This document shows, piece after piece, positions 54,257 to 62,843 of a stretch of 64,000 nucleotides of DNA. This DNA is from Streptomyces sp. ISL-94 (lineage in GTDB: Bacteria; Actinomycetota; Actinomycetes; Streptomycetales; Streptomycetaceae). The position numbers were made by a program, and so were the translations under genes. Positions within the stretch are counted from its first letter, which is position 1, and each line of letters starts with the position of its first letter. Location of the stretch: the NCBI RefSeq assembly GCF_018614075.1, contig NZ_JAGGOZ010000023.1, positions 62,001 to 126,000 of the forward strand, in the 5' to 3' direction. The notes beneath the pieces are model-generated. The model was not told where the DNA came from. It was given only the letters and a program-made list of their open reading frames with translations, and searched no databases.

Positions 54257-56943
54257 GCGGGCCGTTGACGAACCCGAGGACGACGACGAGGACGAGGGAA
54301 GGCAAGACGATCGACACGGTGTGGTCGGGAACATGGGTCGCGGACCGGCTGGGGGTCCGGCTGCAGGACGCCGAGGAGGCAGCGGGGGGTCCGCGGCTGA
54401 CGGAACTCCTCGGACTGGCGCTGCGCCGCAACCCCAAGCGGGCGCACCTGCTGGTCTCGCAGGTGCTGGGCAAGCACGTCCCGCAGTCCCCGGCGGCCGT
54501 GTACGCGGCGGGCTACGGGCTCGGCGAGCGGGTCCGCGAGCTGCTCGGCCCGGAGGGGGCCGCTTCGGCGGTCGTCCTCGGCTACGCCGAGACCGCCACC
54601 GGGCTGGGCCACTGCGTGGCCGACGGCCTGGGCCCGGCCCCCTACCTGCACTCCACCCGCCGCCCGGTCGCCGGGCTCGCCCCGGCGGGCGGCTTCGAGG
54701 AGGCCCACTCGCACGCCACCTCGCACCTGCTGCTGCCAGAGGACCCCGAACTCCTGGCGGGCACCGGCCCGCTGGTCCTGGTCGACGACGAGTTCTCCAC
54801 CGGCAACACGGTCCTGAACACCATCCGCGACCTGCACGCCCGCCACCCCCGCGCGCACTACGTGGTCGTCGCCCTCGTCGACATGCGCTCCCCGTCCGAC
54901 CGCGCCCGCCTCACGGCCTTCGCCGCCGAACTGGGAGCCCGCGTCGACCTGATCGCCCTGGCCTCGGGCACGGTGTCCCTCCCGGAGGGAGTCCTGGCGA
55001 AGGGCCAGGCGCTGGTGGAGGAGTACGAAGCGCTCGCCCACACGCCTCAGCCCGAGTCCGAGTCCGAGTCCGAGCCCCAGCCCCAGCCCCAGCCCGCGGC
55101 TGACGGTGCCGGGTCTGCCCTGGAGGTCCCGGCCGGCGCCATCCAGCACCGCCGGCCGTTGAGGCGCGGGGTCTCGGGCGGAGCCCCGGCGGGCGGCCCG
55201 CAGCCGCATGGCGAGCGCGTCCCCCTCGACTGGCCCGCGGGCCTCCCGGACGGCGGCCGCCACGGCTTCACCCCCGCGCACCGGGAAGCGCTGAACGCGG
55301 CGCTCCCCGCCCTGACCGGCCGGCTCGCCGACGCGCTGGGCGAACGGCCAGGACGGGTCCTCGTACTCGGTAACGAAGAGCTGATGTACACCCCGCTGCG
55401 CCTCGCGAAGGCGCTGGAGGAGTCGGGCGCCGCCCGGGAGGTCCGCTTCTCCACCACCACCCGCTCACCCGTCCTCGCCGTGGACGACCCCGGCTACGCC
55501 ATCCGCACCCGCCTCGTCTTCCCCGCCCACGACGCCCCGGCGGACGGCCCCGGAGACCGCTACGCGTACAACGTCGCGGGCGCCGGCTTCGACGCCGTCG
55601 TCGCCGTCGTCGACTCGGCCGGGGACACCCCCGAACTCCGCACCGGGCTGCTCGCGGCCCTCGCCCCGCACACCGGCCGCGTCCTGCTGGTCTCCGTACC
55701 GTCCTACGTACCGGCCCCCGCACCGACCCCCGTACCGACCTCCGTACCGATGCCCGTACCGATGCCCGTACCGACGCCCGTACCCGACCGGCAGGAGCCG
55801 ATCATGCCCGAGCCCCTGCGCGGCCCCGCGTTCTCCTCCTACGCCCCGGGGGACGTCGGCTGGCTGCTCCAGGACTTCTCCGACGTCGAGCTGGAGGCCC
55901 CGACCGAGGAGCGCGAGGAGGCCATCCAGGCCGGCGGCGCGCACTACGCCGAGTCCCTGCCCGTCGAGTACCAGCCGTCGCCCCAGTACCAGGAGCTCTA
56001 CCAGAGCGCCCTGGCCGCCTCGGCCGCCCGCATGGCCCGCGCGGTCGGCACCGTCACCGAGACCGTCCTCGCCGAGCGCTCCCCCTCCCCGGTCCTGGTC
56101 TCCCTCGCCCGCGCCGGCACTCCCGTCGGCGTGCTGATGCGCCGCTGGGCGCACGCCCGGCACGGCCTGGACCTGCCGCACTACGCCGTCTCCATCGTGC
56201 GCGGCCGCGGCATCGACGCCAACGCCCTGCGCTGGCTGGCCGCCCACCACGACCCGGCCGACGTCGTCTTCGTCGACGGCTGGACCGGCAAGGGCGCCAT
56301 CACGCGCGAGCTGAAGGCCGCCCTCGCGCAGTTCGAGGGCTTCAACCCGGAGATCGTCGTCCTCGCCGACCCCGGCTCGTGCGTGGAGACGTACGGCACC
56401 CGCGAGGACTTCCTCATCCCCTCCGCCTGCCTCAACTCCACCGTCTCCGGTCTCGTCTCCCGTACGGTGCTGAGGTCCGACCTGGTCGGACCCGCAGACT
56501 TCCACGGCGCGAAGTTCTACCGCGAGCTCGCCGGGGCCGATGTCTCCGTGGCCTTCGTCGACACCGTCGCCGCCCACTTCGACGAGGTGGCCGACGCCGT
56601 CGGCGAGGAGGTCAAGGAGCTGCTCGCGGCCGACCGCACGCCGACCTGGGAGGGCTGGGCGGCGGTCGAGCGGATCAGTGAGGAGTACGGCATCCACGAC
56701 GTGAACCTCGTCAAGCCCGGGGTCGGCGAGACCACCCGGGTGCTGCTGCGCCGGGTCCCGTGGAAGATCCTCGCGCAGCGCGGCGCGGGGGCCGATCTGG
56801 ACCACGTACGGCTGCTCGCCGAGCAGCGCGGGGTCCCGGTGGAGGAGGTCGACGGACTGCCGTACACGTGCGTGGGACTCATCCACCCCCGATTCACACG
56901 CGGCGCCACCGGCGCCGACGGAAAGGCTGTGGCCTCGAAGTGA
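54253..56943 (+). CDS. Fused PRTase-TRSP and StiP/PELOTA-type protein of the Ter module
   Basis: This 896-residue single frame contains two proteins that I recall as usually separate. Residues about 20-260 are an orotate-PRTase-like domain with the PRPP motif LVLVDDEFSTGNT (about 177). A Glu/Ser/Pro-Gln linker and a repeat-derived segment (about 265-315) follow. The TRSP domain spans about 325-485, and a VP-rich linker runs to about 517. Residues 518-896 are a full-length StiP-type PRTase/PELOTA protein (SSYAPGDVGWLLQDFSDVELEAPTEEREEA, LVSLARAGTPVGVLMRRW, FVDGWTGKGAI, EDFLIPSACLNSTVSGLVSR). An in-frame ATG at 55804 has AGGAG seven bases upstream, so StiP may also be made alone. Predicted role is ribosylation steps of a Ter-linked nucleoside-like product. 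GTG start overlaps the lyase stop. Confidence 0.82.
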   Translation: MSGPLTNPRTTTRTREGKTIDTVWSGTWVADRLGVRLQDAEEAAGGPRLTELLGLALRRNPKRAHLLVSQVLGKHVPQSPAAVYAAGYGLGERVRELLGPEGAASAVVLGYAETATGLGHCVADGLGPAPYLHSTRRPVAGLAPAGGFEEAHSHATSHLLLPEDPELLAGTGPLVLVDDEFSTGNTVLNTIRDLHARHPRAHYVVVALVDMRSPSDRARLTAFAAELGARVDLIALASGTVSLPEGVLAKGQALVEEYEALAHTPQPESESESEPQPQPQPAADGAGSALEVPAGAIQHRRPLRRGVSGGAPAGGPQPHGERVPLDWPAGLPDGGRHGFTPAHREALNAALPALTGRLADALGERPGRVLVLGNEELMYTPLRLAKALEESGAAREVRFSTTTRSPVLAVDDPGYAIRTRLVFPAHDAPADGPGDRYAYNVAGAGFDAVVAVVDSAGDTPELRTGLLAALAPHTGRVLLVSVPSYVPAPAPTPVPTSVPMPVPMPVPTPVPDRQEPIMPEPLRGPAFSSYAPGDVGWLLQDFSDVELEAPTEEREEAIQAGGAHYAESLPVEYQPSPQYQELYQSALAASAARMARAVGTVTETVLAERSPSPVLVSLARAGTPVGVLMRRWAHARHGLDLPHYAVSIVRGRGIDANALRWLAAHHDPADVVFVDGWTGKGAITRELKAALAQFEGFNPEIVVLADPGSCVETYGTREDFLIPSACLNSTVSGLVSRTVLRSDLVGPADFHGAKFYRELAGADVSVAFVDTVAAHFDEVADAVGEEVKELLAADRTPTWEGWAAVERISEEYGIHDVNLVKPGVGETTRVLLRRVPWKILAQRGAGADLDHVRLLAEQRGVPVEEVDGLPYTCVGLIHPRFTRGATGADGKAVASK
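55148..55193. repeat. Dispersed Streptomyces repeat inside the PRTase-StiP gene
   Basis: Contains GCCGGCCGTTGAGGCGCGGG and a GCGGAGCCCCGGCGGGC end: the reverse-orientation form of the element seen four times in lysE (13632-13890). Here it encodes the linker around HRRPLRRGVSGGAPAGG between the PRTase and TRSP domains. Confidence 0.75.
55713..55790 (+). repeat. 12-nt tandem repeat encoding a VP-rich linker
   Basis: About six imperfect units of a CCCGTACCGACC/GATG motif encode the Pro-Val-Pro-Thr/Met linker between TRSP and StiP. The array ends 14 bp before the internal ribosome binding site and ATG 55804. Confidence 0.85.
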
Positions 56944-57770
56944 CTGTCCTGGTAGCCAGTGATCTCGACCGTACGCTCATCTACTCGACGGCGGCCCTCG
57001 GCCTGACGATGCCCGACCCGGTGGCCCCGCGGCTGCTGTGCGTCGAGGTCCACGAGAGCAAGCCGCTGTCCTACATGACGGAGACGGCGGCGGCACTGCT
57101 GGCGGAGCTGACGGCGGACCCGTCGGTCGTCTTCGTCCCGACGACGACGCGGACCCGCAAGCAGTACCAGCGGATCCGCTTCCCCGGCCGCCCGGCTCCC
57201 TACGCGATCTGCGCCAACGGCGGCCAGCTGCTGGTCGGCGGGGTGCCCGACCGGGACTGGCGGCGGCAGGTGGCGGCGCGCCTGGCGCAGGAGTGCGCCC
57301 CCCTGGAGGAGGTGCACGCCCACCTCCTGGCGACGGCGGACCCGGCGTGGCTGCGCAAGGCGCGGGTGGCCGAGGACTTTTTCGCGTACCTCGTCGTCGA
57401 GCGGGCCCTGGTCCCCGACGAATGGCTCAAGTCCCTGACGGAATGGGCGGAGAGCCGCGGCTGGACCGTCTCCCTCCAGGGCCGGAAGATCTACGCCGTC
57501 CCGCGCCCGCTCACCAAGAGCGCGGCGATGCGCGAGGTGGCCCGACGCACGGGAGCGACCACGACCCTCGCGGCCGGCGACTCCCTCCTCGACGCGGACC
57601 TGCTGCTGGCGGCGGACGCGGGATGGCGCCCGGGCCACGGCGAACTGGCCGAGGCGGGCTGGACGGCGCCGTCGGTCACGGCCCTGGCCACGGCGGGCGT
57701 CCTCGCCGGCGAGGAAATGGTCCGCGCGTTCACCCGCGAGGCGGGGCGACTCGGCAGACTGGGCGCATGA
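56940..57770 (+). CDS. HAD-family hydrolase of the Ter module
   Basis: This 276-residue HAD phosphatase has motif I LVASDLDRTLIYS (nucleophile Asp and general acid Asp), motif II VPTTTRTRKQYQRI, Lys in KSAAMREVARR (motif III) and motif IV LAAGDSLLDADLLLAADAG. The Cof-like cap contains CAPLEEVHAHLL. In Ter clusters a HAD phosphatase is expected to dephosphorylate the nucleoside-type intermediate. It is coupled to both neighbours by 4-nt overlaps (GTGA, ATGA). Confidence 0.9.
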   Translation: MTVLVASDLDRTLIYSTAALGLTMPDPVAPRLLCVEVHESKPLSYMTETAAALLAELTADPSVVFVPTTTRTRKQYQRIRFPGRPAPYAICANGGQLLVGGVPDRDWRRQVAARLAQECAPLEEVHAHLLATADPAWLRKARVAEDFFAYLVVERALVPDEWLKSLTEWAESRGWTVSLQGRKIYAVPRPLTKSAAMREVARRTGATTTLAAGDSLLDADLLLAADAGWRPGHGELAEAGWTAPSVTALATAGVLAGEEMVRAFTREAGRLGRLGA

Positions 57771-58432
57771 CCAAGGGCAACAGCACCAAGATCACGGATG
57801 AGCTCTACCGGTACGTGCTCGACCACAACCCCCCGCTGGACGCGATCCAGCGGGGGCTGGTGGAGACGACGTACGCCACGTTCCCGGACGTCGCCGGGAT
57901 GCAGTCGGCGGAGGAGCAGGGGCCGCTGCTGGCCTTCCTGGTCCGGCTCACGGGCGCGCGCCTCATCGTGGAGATCGGCACCTTCACCGGCTTCTCGACC
58001 CTCTCCATGGCCCAGGCGCTTCCGGACGGCGGCCGCCTGATCGCGTGCGACGTCTCGGAGGAGTGGACGGCGTACGGCCGGGAGGCCTGGGAGGCGGCGG
58101 GCGTCGCGGACCGCATCGAGCTGCGCATCGCGCCGGCCCTGCAGACCCTGCGGGAGATGCCGGCCGAACCGCACATCGACATGGCCTACATCGACGCGGA
58201 CAAGGAGAGCCAGATCGCGTACTGGGAGGAGCTCGTGCCGAGGCTGCGTCCGGGCGGCCTGATCGTCACGGACAACACGCTGTACCACGGCACGGTCCTC
58301 GACGAGTCGGCCACCGGCTCGGCGGCGGGCGTCCGCGCCTTCAACGACCACGTTTCGGCGGACTCCCGCATGGACTCGGTCCTGCTGGCGATCTCGGACG
58401 GCCTCACGCTCTCGCGCAAGCGCAAGCGCTAG
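57767..58432 (+). CDS. SAM-dependent O-methyltransferase coupled to the Ter enzymes
   Basis: This 221-residue class I methyltransferase of the catechol/caffeoyl-CoA OMT type has the SAM motif IVEIGTFTGFSTLSMAQALP, DVSEEW, MAYIDADKE (metal and catalytic Asp) and LIVTDNTLYHGTV. It methylates a hydroxyl, probably with a divalent metal. Its ATG overlaps the HAD stop, making it the fourth member of a tightly coupled operon. This suggests it tailors the Ter-linked product, although family members also occur alone. A short GC-rich stretch separates it from the convergent FmdB gene. Confidence 0.9.
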   Translation: MTKGNSTKITDELYRYVLDHNPPLDAIQRGLVETTYATFPDVAGMQSAEEQGPLLAFLVRLTGARLIVEIGTFTGFSTLSMAQALPDGGRLIACDVSEEWTAYGREAWEAAGVADRIELRIAPALQTLREMPAEPHIDMAYIDADKESQIAYWEELVPRLRPGGLIVTDNTLYHGTVLDESATGSAAGVRAFNDHVSADSRMDSVLLAISDGLTLSRKRKR

Positions 58433-58459
58433 CGGCGTCCGGGGCCGGCCCCTTCCGGT

Positions 58460-58675
58460 TCAGCCGCAGCCGCCACCGCCGCAGCAGCCCCCGCCGCCCA
58501 TGGCCCGAGCGGGCGCGGGGGCACTGCTGGTCCCGCCGACGGCGACGGCGGAGAGCAGCTTGACGGTGTCGGCGTGCCCGGCGGGGCAGTCGGCGGGCGC
58601 GGACGACTCGGCCATGGGCCGGCTGAGCTCAAAGGTGTCGTCGCAGGTCCGGCAGCGGTATTCGTATCGAGGCAT
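58460..58675 (-). CDS. FmdB-type zinc ribbon protein
   Basis: This 71-residue protein has the FmdB zinc ribbon MPRYEYRCRTCDDTFELSRPM, with the second Cys pair position read as ADCPAGHADTVKLLSAVAVGGTSS, and a Gly/Cys-rich tail (GGGGCCGGGGCG). It is a putative regulator or metal-binding protein. It is convergent with the O-methyltransferase (27 bp apart). Confidence 0.9.
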   Translation of the reverse strand: MPRYEYRCRTCDDTFELSRPMAESSAPADCPAGHADTVKLLSAVAVGGTSSAPAPARAMGGGGCCGGGGCG

Positions 58676-58724
58676 GCGGCCAAGGCTAAGCGGCCGGGGC
58701 GCTTACGGGTATCCCCCGCCCCGG

Positions 58725-59510
58725 CTAACGGGGTCCGTACCCGTTTCCCTGCCCGTGTCCGTACCCGGCGCGCGCCACCCGGTGCTCCCGAGCCGCCTGC
58801 TCGGGGTGGCGGGCACGCCAGTACGGATTGTCGTGCGGCAGGGCGCTGCCCACTCGGCCGTACATCCCGAACCACATCAGCATCACGCCGACGATGAAGC
58901 TGAACAGCACGTTCTGGATGTGGAAGGCCAAGAAGTTGAAACTGCTGTCCAGCAGGGCGAGGTTGACGAACCCGCTCAGGATGAACGCCAGCCCGAGCGC
59001 GATGTTCAGGGTGGAGGCGAAGGTTCCGCCGATCACCATCCCGACGAAGAGCAGCCCCCCGATACAGATCGACAGGACGCTCAGCGCGCCGTTGGTGTTG
59101 AGGGCGAGCACCGTGTCTCCACCGGTGTCGAAGAAACCGATCCGGTCGATGAGCCCCAGGATGCCGAAGGCGACCAGCAGCAGCCCGGTCAGGCCCGCGC
59201 CGACCCGGTAGACCTTGCTGAGCCTGTGATCGGCGGGCAGGTGCTCGTTCAGCCGGGCGTTGACGGGATGCAGGACCCGTTGCAGCAGCTGGTGGGGGGT
59301 CGGGGGCTCGTTCCGTACGCGAGGCTCATGGGGCGTGTACGGCGCGTAGGACTCATGGGGCTCGTGGCACCCGTACAGCGCATGGGGCGCGTAGGACTCA
59401 TGCGGTACTTCGGGGGCCAGGGCGCGGGGGCGTGCCTGGGCGCGGGGGCGTGCCTGGGCGCGCGGGCGGGCGCGGCTCGCGCGAGGCCGGTGGAAAGCGT
59501 GGGCAGCCAT
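58725..59510 (-). CDS. DUF4383 membrane protein
   Basis: This 261-residue protein has a basic Ala/Arg/Pro-rich N-terminal part (about 1-75) containing imperfect repeats (RPRAQA; PHESYAPH). Four TM helices of the DUF4383 family follow: VGAGLTGLLLVAFGILGLID, LSICIGGLLFVGMVIGG, LNIALGLAFILSGFVNLAL and HIQNVLFSFIVGVMLMWFGM. Function unknown. The N-terminal low-complexity part is uncertain; a later start is possible. Confidence 0.85.
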   Translation of the reverse strand: MAAHAFHRPRASRARPRAQARPRAQARPRALAPEVPHESYAPHALYGCHEPHESYAPYTPHEPRVRNEPPTPHQLLQRVLHPVNARLNEHLPADHRLSKVYRVGAGLTGLLLVAFGILGLIDRIGFFDTGGDTVLALNTNGALSVLSICIGGLLFVGMVIGGTFASTLNIALGLAFILSGFVNLALLDSSFNFLAFHIQNVLFSFIVGVMLMWFGMYGRVGSALPHDNPYWRARHPEQAAREHRVARAGYGHGQGNGYGPR

Positions 59511-59583
59511 ACCGCCCTCCTCTGCTCCGTTCCCGGAACCTCCAGCATCCGCCGCCGCACGCCACGGGACAACTCCGTGCGGG

Positions 59584-60828
59584 TCAGCCGTGGCCGCGCT
59601 CGGCCCGGATCCCGTTCACCACCCGGTTGACGGCTGCCCGTACGTCCTGCATCTCCAGCAGGAACGCCCAGTAGTCCGGATGCCGGCCCTCCAGCCCCGC
59701 CAGCGCCCGGTCGACCCGGGCCACCGACTCGTCCAGCGGCCGCGCGTGCCGCGGGTCGGGCACGCTGCGGCCCGCCATCGCCAGCCGCTGGGCGTCCCGG
59801 ATCGCGAAACGGGTCCGGTCCACCTCGGCCTGCGGGTTCCGCGCCACCGCCTCCAGCCGCGTCAGCCGGTCCTGCGCCGCGGACACCGCCTCGTCGGTCG
59901 CCTCCAGGGAGGCCCGTACGGCATCGATCAGGCTCCCCACGTCGGCCCAGCGCTGCTCTTCCCGCGCCTGGGCGGCCTCGTGGAGACGGTCCTCCGCGTG
60001 CGCGATGTCCCGTACCGCCTGGTCGGGGACGTGCTGGAGGTCCTGCCAGCATGCCGCGCTGAACCGCCGGCGCAGCTCGCTGAGCACCGGATCCACCCGG
60101 TCCGCCCGGTTGCGCAACGCCTGCGCCCGGGTCCGCAGGCTCACCAGCCGCCGGTCGACCTCCGCGGCCCGCTCCGGCAGCCGCGCCACCTCGGCCAGTA
60201 CGGCCTCGGCGTCCCGCAGGATCCGGTCGGCCCGCTGCACCGTCTCCTGCACCCCGTGCCGGCCCGCGCCCTCGTTGAGCTTGGTCAGCTCCGGCCCCAG
60301 CGCGGCCAGCCGCGCGGCCAGGTCATCGGCCCGTATCCCCTTGGCCCGTACGGCGTCCAGCGCGTCACTGGCCGCCAGCAGCGCCGCCTTCGCCCGCTCC
60401 CGGGCCGGCGCGACCCGCGCGAGCTGGGTCTCGGCCTTGTCCAGCAGCGGCTGGATCCCCTGCGCGAACCGGTCCAGCTCCCCCTTGACCCGCACCAGCT
60501 CGTCGCGCGCCCGCGTCAGCTCGTCCCGGGCCCGCGCCGCCACGGAACCCTCCAGCTCGGGCCGGTCCAGGTCATGCGCGTCGACGGCCTCGATGTACAC
60601 ATGGCTGACCTGGTCGATCCGCTGCCCCAGCGCGGCGAACCCCTCGCCCGCCTGCCGGGCGGCGGGCGACCCGTCGGCGGCCGCGATGGTCTCGATCGAG
60701 ATCCGCAGATCCCGCTGCGCACTGTCCAGCTCGTAGAACGCCGCGGCGGCGGCATCCTTCGCCGCCTGCGCATCCGCCCGCCGACTCTCGTCCCGCCCAC
60801 CGAACCAACGCCGGGATGCCGTCGTCAC
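59584..60828 (-). CDS. Long coiled-coil protein of unknown function
   Basis: This 414-residue soluble protein is almost wholly predicted helical, Ala/Arg/Glu-rich with heptad patterns. Stretches such as ARARDELTRARDELVRVKGELDRF, ADRILRDAEAVLAEVARLPERAAEVDRRL and AVSAAQDRLTRLEAVARNP suggest dimeric or spectrin-like coiled coils. There is no TM segment or enzymatic motif. The GTG start at 60828 follows GGGAGAGGG within 3 nt, supporting it over upstream starts that would run into the tRNA gene. I do not recognise the family; a scaffold or septal role is possible but unproven. It is divergent from tRNA-Val. Confidence 0.78.
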   Translation of the reverse strand: MTTASRRWFGGRDESRRADAQAAKDAAAAAFYELDSAQRDLRISIETIAAADGSPAARQAGEGFAALGQRIDQVSHVYIEAVDAHDLDRPELEGSVAARARDELTRARDELVRVKGELDRFAQGIQPLLDKAETQLARVAPARERAKAALLAASDALDAVRAKGIRADDLAARLAALGPELTKLNEGAGRHGVQETVQRADRILRDAEAVLAEVARLPERAAEVDRRLVSLRTRAQALRNRADRVDPVLSELRRRFSAACWQDLQHVPDQAVRDIAHAEDRLHEAAQAREEQRWADVGSLIDAVRASLEATDEAVSAAQDRLTRLEAVARNPQAEVDRTRFAIRDAQRLAMAGRSVPDPRHARPLDESVARVDRALAGLEGRHPDYWAFLLEMQDVRAAVNRVVNGIRAERGHG

Positions 60829-60933
60829 AATCCCTCTCCCGTACCGCGTCCGCCTTGCCCCGGACCATTCTCTCCCACTGGAACGGGTTTGCGTGGGGGG
60901 TGTGCCCCCCATGTAGGCTGTCCACTCATCCAC

Positions 60934-61008
60934 GGGTGCGTAGCTCAGGGGTAGAGCGCTGCTCTTACAAAGCAGATGTCGGCGGTTCGAAACCGTCCGC
61001 GCCCACCA
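60934..61008 (+). tRNA. tRNA-Val (anticodon UAC), CCA encoded
   Basis: Complete cloverleaf: acceptor GGGTGCG (60934-60940) pairs with CGCGCCC (60998-61004), D-arm TAGCTCAGGGGTAGAGC, anticodon stem CTGCT/AGCAG with loop CTTACAA (anticodon UAC, Val), T-arm GGCGG/TTCGAAA/CCGTC, discriminator A and encoded CCA (61006-61008). Confidence 0.95.
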
Positions 61009-61405
61009 GTACAAAGGCCCCCCAACCGGTACCGGTTGGGGGCCTTTGGCCGTAGTTCTTGAGGCAACCAGCCTGCGGGCCCGGGTGCCGCAACATCCGG
61101 GTTCATGTGCCCGATGGCTTCACGGTGCGTCTCCTGGTGACGTACGTGTACGTTTCCTCTACTTTCATTCGAGACACCCGCCGGGCGCGGCCCCTCGCCC
61201 AGGCCCACTCTGCCCTGACGTGGCCGGGCTCCAGCCTGGCCGCCGACCGCACGGCTACGGCTCGGGTGGATGAGGAGAAGGCAGCGGCTCGGGCCCACCT
61301 CGTAGCGGCACGACAGCCCCCGATCCGCCATGCTTCGTCTGCTGACTCAGCTGTACGCCAGTGCGGTTGGTGGTCGGCTGTGGCTGGTCTGAGCACCGCA
61401 CCCAG
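61009..61405. other. Intergenic region after tRNA-Val
   Basis: This 397-bp gap begins with the tRNA terminator (61013-61047). The rest has no convincing open frame; a lone ACGTACGTGTACGT stretch (about 61141-61154) is notable. Because the next genes look accessory, it may contain an old insertion boundary, but no repeat of the tRNA 3' end is visible. Confidence 0.45.
61013..61047. terminator. tRNA-Val terminator hairpin
   Basis: Long near-perfect palindrome: AAAGGCCCCCCAACCGGT opposite ACCGGTTGGGGGCCTTT, with one extra C. It lies 5 bp after the tRNA. Confidence 0.85.
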
Positions 61406-62011
61406 CTAGGCGGCGCGCGGGTTGGCCGGGGGGAGGAGCGGCTCGTGGTGGTGCCAGATGAGGTGGCGGTCTCCGTGAAGCAGTTCTGCTGAGCCCCACT
61501 CGACCCTCATGACGCCCTGCTCCATCGAGCAGGCGTACGCCACGATGATCAGCCGCAGCTCCGGCGGGAGGAGAGCCACGTCCGGATGTACGTGCTCCTC
61601 GGCGAGCTCGGCCAGGTCGAGATCGAGTGCCGGCTGCATCGGCTTCGGGCCGTGGCGTCGGATCAGGTCGGCCCGGAGGCCGTAGGCCTTGCGGAGCCGC
61701 GCTTCGGTGACCGGGGTGTCCCTCTTCGCGTAGCGGATCGGGAGGATGGCATTGCTGCCGAGGATCGTTACCGTCCGCCCCTGGAGTCGTCGGGAAGTCG
61801 CCCCCTCGATCGGTGTCAGACCGGCGGCGAGTGTCTCGTACTGCGCTGCGTGGAGCCCGTGGCCGTACGCCTCCTGCGTACGCGTGCGGACCTGTTCATG
61901 GGCGTGACGCGCCCTGGCGTGGGCTTCCGCGAGGCAGGCCGGGATGGTCTCGGCCAGCGGGCCGGCCACAGCGCCGAACGTCTCCTTGGCCCAGGGTGAA
62001 ATCGAAGCCAC
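61406..62011 (-). CDS. Conserved streptomycete protein of unknown function
   Basis: This 201-residue soluble protein begins ISPWAKETFGAVAGPLAETI with a helical first half (EAHARARHAHEQVRTRTQEAYGHGLHAAQYE). A mixed second half shows LQGRTVTILGSNAILPIRYAKRDTP and LLPPELRLIIVAYACSMEQGVMRVEWG. GTG 62011 is taken because GGGAGGG lies about 9 nt upstream. The same pattern occurs, as I recall, in accessory regions of many streptomycetes, sometimes beside regulators. No named family; function unknown. Confidence 0.65.
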   Translation of the reverse strand: MASISPWAKETFGAVAGPLAETIPACLAEAHARARHAHEQVRTRTQEAYGHGLHAAQYETLAAGLTPIEGATSRRLQGRTVTILGSNAILPIRYAKRDTPVTEARLRKAYGLRADLIRRHGPKPMQPALDLDLAELAEEHVHPDVALLPPELRLIIVAYACSMEQGVMRVEWGSAELLHGDRHLIWHHHEPLLPPANPRAA

Positions 62012-62366
62012 CGTGCGTCGCCCTCCCCCTGCGTTGTCGAAAACGCCGAGCTGCCACCCGACCACGGTGTGTGCCCTGGGCGAGGCGTGCAAGAGGGCAC
62101 GGGAGCACAGGCCGCGCATAGGCGCGGTGCTGGCGTCCGCGGCTGTCTCTCAACGAGGGTGGATGCCCTTGGTCGGGGCCTCGCGGGGTGCGGTTGAACC
62201 CTCCGAGTTCAGCGGCGATCGGGGTGGAGGCGACTGCGCGATTCGCCAAGCGGGTGCGCCGCCCGTGGGTCCGGGCGCGTAGTGATCCGGTTTTGGTGAA
62301 ACCCGGCAGGGTCGAACTGTCGTTCATATGATGTGCCTCTTTCAGCTACTTCGCATGGGGGTACCG
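62012..62366. other. Intergenic region upstream of the lipoprotein gene
   Basis: This 355-bp gap contains the divergent promoters of the unknown protein and the lipoprotein. Open frames on both strands have no recognisable content. I see no repeat, RNA gene or terminator in it. Confidence 0.45.
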
Positions 62367-62840
62367 ATGGGCAGACGAAGTGCGGGGCGCTTGAGACAGG
62401 CGCTGGTGGGGCTGGTCGTGGCGGGCGTCGCCGTCGCCTGTGGGCCCGCTGAAGGGGATCGGCCGGGCGTGTCCGCGCCGCCGGCCTTGGTTTCGGCGGC
62501 GCCTACTACGGCCTCCACTTCAGCTGTGCCTTCAGCTGTGCCTTCAGCTGTGCCTTCGGCTTCCGCTTCACCTACGCCTTCTGCCTCGCCGGATCCGCAC
62601 CCCACCGTCGATCAGGAGGCGCCCTCGCCGTAGGCCGCGCCGAGGCCTACGAGCCAGGCTCCGACGAAGGAGCCGAGTGAGTCTGCGGGGGATGAGTGCG
62701 AGATCGTTTCCAATGCCGGGAACTGCTACAACGCGGGGCAGTTCTGCCGGAAGGCCGATGTCGGACGGTCCACTCACGCCGGGAACGGGCGGATGATCTA
62801 CTGCCGGCAGGACGGCGGGCAGCCGCGCTGGGGCTATTAG
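62367..62840 (+). pseudogene. Lipoprotein gene interrupted by an in-frame TAG
   Basis: From ATG 62367 the product has a lipoprotein-type N-terminus (GLVVAGVAVACGPAEG, lipidated Cys25). A Ser/Ala/Pro-rich spacer includes a 12-nt tandem repeat (TSAVPSAVPSAVPS, about 62517-62555). TAG at 62631-62633 ends translation after 88 residues. The same frame continues for 68 codons to TAG 62838 and encodes a plausible cysteine-rich domain (CEIVSNAGNCYNAGQFCRK, MIYCRQDGGQPRWGY), with no start codon of its own. One CAG-to-TAG change would explain it. Either a recent pseudogene, a readthrough gene, or a sequencing error. Confidence 0.7.
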
Positions 62841-62843
62841 TGG

